DNA of 48,976 nucleotides, from the NCBI GenBank assembly GCA_022616195.1, contig JAKEFG010000008.1:1-48976 (forward strand). Direction: 5' to 3'. Positions 44,992 through 48,976 of this stretch are shown here, piece by piece. The translations under genes and the position numbers were made by a program. The first letter of the stretch is position 1. The number at the start of each line of letters is the position of its first letter. This stretch comes from Candidatus Wolfebacteria bacterium. GTDB lineage: Bacteria; Patescibacteriota; Minisyncoccia; Phycocordibacterales; EsbW-18. A model generated the notes under the pieces. It saw only the letters and a program-made list of their open reading frames with translations. It made no database searches and was not told where the DNA came from.

Positions 44992-46071
44992 ATGCAAGGA
45001 ACGCGTATCAGCATAGACCCGTTTTCCGTACTTAAAGGCGCTCTAGTGCTCGTGTTGCTCTATGTTCTGTTTTTGCTCCGCGATCTGGTGCTCGTGGTCT
45101 TAACCGCGATTGTCATTGCGTCTGCCATTGAGCCGGGGACGAGGTGGTTTATGCGACACCGAGTACCGCGTCTCATTGCGGTGGTGCTGATCTATCTTAT
45201 TGTTGCGGTAATCCTATTTGGCGTGTTCTATTTCCTTCTGCCGCCGCTACTTGCCGATCTTTCCGGCTTTCTTGCCCAGGTTCCCGAGTACCTCGGCTCG
45301 TTTGAGTTTCTAAGGTCGTTCAGCCCGCTTGATTCATTTGATGCGGTTGGTTCGCAGGGAGTGGTTGACGGTATACGACAGACATTCTCGGCGCGTGATG
45401 TCGTACAGGGGGTTTCCCAGTATCTGGTGGATATTCCGGGAGGTGTTTTCGGTACGGTGAGCGCGGTGTTCGGAGGTGTGCTGTCGTTTGTGCTCATTGT
45501 CGTTATTTCGTTCTATCTTTCGGTGCAGGAGGGGGGTATTGACGCGCTATTGCGCATTATTGTGCCGTTTCGCCACCAACGCTATGCCGTTGATTTGTGG
45601 CGGCGCGCCCAAGGGAAAATCGGCAAGTGGATGCAGGGGCAGCTCCTGTTGATGCTTATCGTGGGCGTGCTCGTATTTCTCGGACTGACAATCCTGGGTG
45701 TTGAGCACGCACTACTCTTCGCGATTCTCGCAGCGCTCTTTGAACTTATCCCGGTCTTTGGACCGATACTCTCAAGCATTCCGGCTATCGCCGCCGGTTT
45801 TATCGACGGCGGTCTGACTCTCGCGCTTATCATTGCCGGCGTGTATATCATCATTCAACAGTTTGAGAACCATCTCATTTATCCTCTGGTGGTGCACAAG
45901 GTGGTGGGTGTTCCGGCACTTCTCGTGATTTTGGCGCTTATCGTAGGCGCTCAACTCGCGGGGTTCCTCGGAATTATTTTAGCGGTACCGCTCGCGACAG
46001 CACTTATGGAATTTACAAACGACATTGAAAAGGGAAACCGTTCTCGGGTGGCGCGTGAGACGAGCGCATAA
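44992..46071 (+). CDS. AI-2E family transporter
   Basis: Multi-TM; IVVISFYLSVQEGGIDALL, FELIPVFGPILSSIPAIAAGF, LAGFLGIILAVPLATALMEF. Confidence 0.92.
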   Translation: MQGTRISIDPFSVLKGALVLVLLYVLFLLRDLVLVVLTAIVIASAIEPGTRWFMRHRVPRLIAVVLIYLIVAVILFGVFYFLLPPLLADLSGFLAQVPEYLGSFEFLRSFSPLDSFDAVGSQGVVDGIRQTFSARDVVQGVSQYLVDIPGGVFGTVSAVFGGVLSFVLIVVISFYLSVQEGGIDALLRIIVPFRHQRYAVDLWRRAQGKIGKWMQGQLLLMLIVGVLVFLGLTILGVEHALLFAILAALFELIPVFGPILSSIPAIAAGFIDGGLTLALIIAGVYIIIQQFENHLIYPLVVHKVVGVPALLVILALIVGAQLAGFLGIILAVPLATALMEFTNDIEKGNRSRVARETSA

Positions 46072-46100
46072 TACGCCCGCGCCACCAGCACACTACGTCG

Positions 46101-47558
46101 ATGGCAAACAACACGTTCTACATCACGACGCCGATTTTTTATCCGAACGGCAAACCGCACATGGGACATGCCTATGTGGTCACGCTTGCGGACACGCTTG
46201 CCCGCTACCACCGACTCATCGGCGATGAAACATATTTTCTGGTCGGGACGGATGAGAACACGGAGAAAGTGGTACAAGCGGCGAAGAAGGCGGACATACA
46301 ACCGGAGACATTTACCAAAGAAATCGTTCAAAGCTTCAAGGAGTTTTTTTCTGCGCTCTACATCTCGTACAACCAGTTTATCAGGACGTCCGATACGGAA
46401 CGTCACTGGCCCGGTGCCATTGCCGTGTGGGAACGCCTTGTAAAGGCGGGCGATATCTATAAAGGAACCTACGAGGGGCTCTACTGTGTCGGATGCGAGG
46501 CGTTTAAAACGGAAAAAGATTTGGATGAGAAAGGCAACTGCCCCGAGCACGGCGAGCCGCCGCAGAAACTCAAGGAGGAAAACTATTTTTTCAAACTCTC
46601 CAAATACACCAAGGACATCAGGAAGCTGGTGGAGGAAGGAGCGTTCCAGGTATTTCCCGAGACTCGTCGCAATGAGCTCCTCGCGCTCTTGGATGAAGGG
46701 CTGCAGGACATAAGCTTCTCGCGTCCCAAGAAAACCATTCCGTGGGGCATTCCGGTGCCGGGCGACCCCGAGCAAGTTATCTATGTGTGGTGTGACGCCT
46801 TAACAAACTACATTTCAGCACTCGGTTTCGGGCGCGAGGACGACCACAACTTCAAGCACTTCTGGCCGGCGAACTACCATCTCATCGGCAAGGATATTCT
46901 GCGCTTTCACGCCGCTATCTGGCCGGCGATGCTCCTTTCGGCGAAACTTCCGCTCCCCACGGCGGTCTTTGTTCACGGACTTATACTCTCTGGTGGTAAG
47001 AAGATGAGCAAAACGCTCGGCAACGTGCTTGACCCACAGAAATTCATTGACGAATACGGTGCGGATGCGCTCCGCTACTATCTTATCCGCGAGGTGTCGC
47101 CGCTTGAGGACGGTGATATGACCGAGGAAAAATTTAAGGAAGTGTACAACGCGAATCTCGCAAACGGTTTGGGGAACCTCGTGAGCCGGATTCTCACCAT
47201 GGTTGAGCAGTACGGCGTTGATATAACGGATGTGATGCTTGACGGCGACGATGAGACGCTCGGAGGAGAGGAAGTTGCCGATTATCACAAAGCATTTGAG
47301 TGTCTGGAGGTGAACAAGGCGGCGGATTCTGTCTGGTCACTGATTGCGTTTATGGATTCGTATATTCAAGAGGAAGAACCGTTCAAGACGATTGAAGAGG
47401 ACGAGGACAAGGCACATCAGGACATTAGGTTTCTGGTGGAGCGTCTGTGGGAGGTTGCGGTGCTTTTGGAGCCGCTTATGCCCGAGACATCGGAGATCAT
47501 CAAGAGCGCGATTAAACGCGGCGAGAAACCAGAGACGCTCTTTCCCCGGAAGCAATGA
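46101..47558 (+). CDS. metG: Methionine--tRNA ligase
   Basis: FYITTPIFYPNGKPHMGHAYVVTLADTLARYHRL, VWCDALTNYISALGFG, GGKKMSKTLGNVLDP. Confidence 0.95.
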   Translation: MANNTFYITTPIFYPNGKPHMGHAYVVTLADTLARYHRLIGDETYFLVGTDENTEKVVQAAKKADIQPETFTKEIVQSFKEFFSALYISYNQFIRTSDTERHWPGAIAVWERLVKAGDIYKGTYEGLYCVGCEAFKTEKDLDEKGNCPEHGEPPQKLKEENYFFKLSKYTKDIRKLVEEGAFQVFPETRRNELLALLDEGLQDISFSRPKKTIPWGIPVPGDPEQVIYVWCDALTNYISALGFGREDDHNFKHFWPANYHLIGKDILRFHAAIWPAMLLSAKLPLPTAVFVHGLILSGGKKMSKTLGNVLDPQKFIDEYGADALRYYLIREVSPLEDGDMTEEKFKEVYNANLANGLGNLVSRILTMVEQYGVDITDVMLDGDDETLGGEEVADYHKAFECLEVNKAADSVWSLIAFMDSYIQEEEPFKTIEEDEDKAHQDIRFLVERLWEVAVLLEPLMPETSEIIKSAIKRGEKPETLFPRKQ

Positions 47559-48358
47559 TGCCGAGATATTTTGACGCGCACTCGCATCTCAACTTTAAGC
47601 AGTACGGTGCTGACCGTGACGATGTCATAGCCCGCATGCAGGACGAGGGCGTGTGGACGATTACCGTTGGCACGGACACAGTGACATCGCGCGAAGCGGT
47701 TGCGCTTGCGGAGGGTCACGAGCATCTCTTTGCAACAGTGGGTGTGCACCCAACTGACTGGGAAAGCGGTTTTGACGCGGATGTATTTCGCATATTTGCC
47801 AAAAATAAAAAAGTTGTGGCGGTAGGCGAGTGCGGCTTGGATTACTATCGACTGAAAACTGGAGACCAAAGACAGAAGACAGGACAAGAGGAACTTTTTG
47901 AGAGTCAGATACAACTTGCGCTTGAACAGGATTTGCCGTTGATGGTTCACGCCCGCCCGTCAGCCGGCACGATGGACGCATACAATGATGTTGTGGATAC
48001 TCTTACTTCATACTTCAACACCCATACTTCAAAACTTCGCGGCAATGTGCATTTTTTTGTCGGTGACACGGATATCGCCGCGAAGTTTTTGGATATGGGC
48101 TTCACGCTTTCATTCGACGGTCCTATTACCTTTACCCGCGAGTATGACGAGGTAGTGCGCTATGTGCCGCTTGATATGCTCCTTGCCGAGACGGATGCGC
48201 CGTTTGCCGCGCCGGAGCCATACCGCGGCAAGCGCAACGAACCCGTGTATGTGAAAGAGATAGTGCGAGCAATAGCCAATATCCGTAAGGAGGACGAAGA
48301 GGAAGTGCGCAGAACACTGGTTGAAAATACACTACGGGTGTTTCACATCACGCTCTAG
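47555..48358 (+). CDS. TatD family hydrolase
   Basis: YFDAHSHLNFKQY, VAVGECGLDYYRLK, LPLMVHARPS, LLAETDAPFAAPEPYRGKRNEP. Confidence 0.93.
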   Translation: MMPRYFDAHSHLNFKQYGADRDDVIARMQDEGVWTITVGTDTVTSREAVALAEGHEHLFATVGVHPTDWESGFDADVFRIFAKNKKVVAVGECGLDYYRLKTGDQRQKTGQEELFESQIQLALEQDLPLMVHARPSAGTMDAYNDVVDTLTSYFNTHTSKLRGNVHFFVGDTDIAAKFLDMGFTLSFDGPITFTREYDEVVRYVPLDMLLAETDAPFAAPEPYRGKRNEPVYVKEIVRAIANIRKEDEEEVRRTLVENTLRVFHITL

Positions 48359-48360
48359 GG

Positions 48361-48366
48361 TACAAT
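48361..48366 (+). promoter_or_regulatory. -10 TACAAT, 6 nt from GTG start
   Basis: TAGGGTACAATAGAAGCGTGGCG. Confidence 0.5.
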
Positions 48367-48372
48367 AGAAGC

Positions 48373-48822
48373 GTGGCGGGCTATGTCATTAACACAGACG
48401 GTGGAGCGAGAGGAAATCCCGGTCCTGCGGGGGCGGGGTGGGTCATCGTTGACGAAAAAGGGCGGGAGCTCAAGAAAAACGCCAAGGCGCTCGGCGTCCA
48501 GACCAACAATTGGGCGGAGTATGAGGCGGTGATTTTGGCGCTCGCTGAGCTCAAGCGTATTTTGGGCACCGCGCGCTTGCGCGATGCGTCGGTTGAGGTG
48601 CGTATGGATAGCGAGCTTGTCGCGCGACAGCTCCGCGGCGAGTATCAGGTGAAGGAGGAGCCGCTCCAGCTCCAGTTCGTACGGGTGCACAATATGCAGG
48701 TCAAGGACTTTCCGAATATTACGTTTACCTACGTCCCGCGGGAGAAAAACAAAGAAGCGGATAAACTTGCGAACACGGCAATGGATGGCCACTCGGGTGA
48801 TTTGTTTGAAAAACACACATAG
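48373..48822 (+). CDS. RNase HI family protein
   Basis: VINTDGGARGNPGPAGAGWVIVDEKG, TNNWAEYEAVILALAEL, RMDSELVARQLRGEYQVKE. Confidence 0.93.
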   Translation: MAGYVINTDGGARGNPGPAGAGWVIVDEKGRELKKNAKALGVQTNNWAEYEAVILALAELKRILGTARLRDASVEVRMDSELVARQLRGEYQVKEEPLQLQFVRVHNMQVKDFPNITFTYVPREKNKEADKLANTAMDGHSGDLFEKHT

Positions 48823-48842
48823 CGCGCCCCAGCGGGCGCGCT
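48821..48842 (+). terminator. GC-rich hairpin overlapping the RNase H stop codon
   Basis: AGCGCGCCC-CAGC-GGGCGCGCT. Confidence 0.5.
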
Positions 48843-48976
48843 TGCTCTGCTCGTGTCCGTGAGTCCGAATAAAAGTCGGTCTAATGGACAAAACGGGTTG
48901 CTAATCGACGCCTTTCAATAGTTCAGAAATAACCTTGTAGCGTCTCTCCCTTGTCAGTCCCTGGTGACACCTGAGC

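Noticed and set aside
48843-48976. Right-edge sequence as an RNA gene
   Set aside because: No tRNA cloverleaf or known ncRNA motif could be assembled by eye.

Overview
This 49-kb window is gene-dense (about 47 genes). Marker genes, small and fused proteins, and intergenic style all suggest a Candidate Phyla Radiation / Patescibacteria (Parcubacteria-like) chromosome; this assignment is inference from the sequence only. Main blocks: (1) 0.2-8.7 kb: tRNA-Leu(CAG), a TM+TPR-like protein, an Ate1-like aminoacyl-tRNA transferase coupled to a Mur ligase, a P-loop protein, rsmI, a DUF4015-like glycoside hydrolase and a VirD4/TraG-like ATPase. (2) 8.7-27.5 kb: a surface-glycan cluster with polysaccharide deacetylase, FemAB/GNAT-like, DegT-like, several GT4 enzymes, methyltransferases, CDP-glycerol transferase, nucleotidyltransferase, flippase, O-antigen ligase-TPR and a WcaJ-like initiating transferase. 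(3) 27.6-48.9 kb: housekeeping genes secD-secF-secE-nusG-rplK, thyA, tmk, argS, ileS, recO, metG, TatD and RNase H, plus large surface proteins. Most notable: an IleS with a complete histidine-phosphatase domain inserted and several low-complexity in-frame insertions; 16 promoters whose -10 box sits 6-8 nt from the start codon (predicted leaderless mRNAs); a synonymously diverged second copy of the SecF C-terminus behind secF; a 46-nt hairpin that combines a terminator-like stem with the next gene's promoter; a tRNA-Leu with coupled D-loop/T-loop changes; and a surface-protein gene broken by three frame changes. No CRISPR array, rRNA or insertion sequence was recognised.
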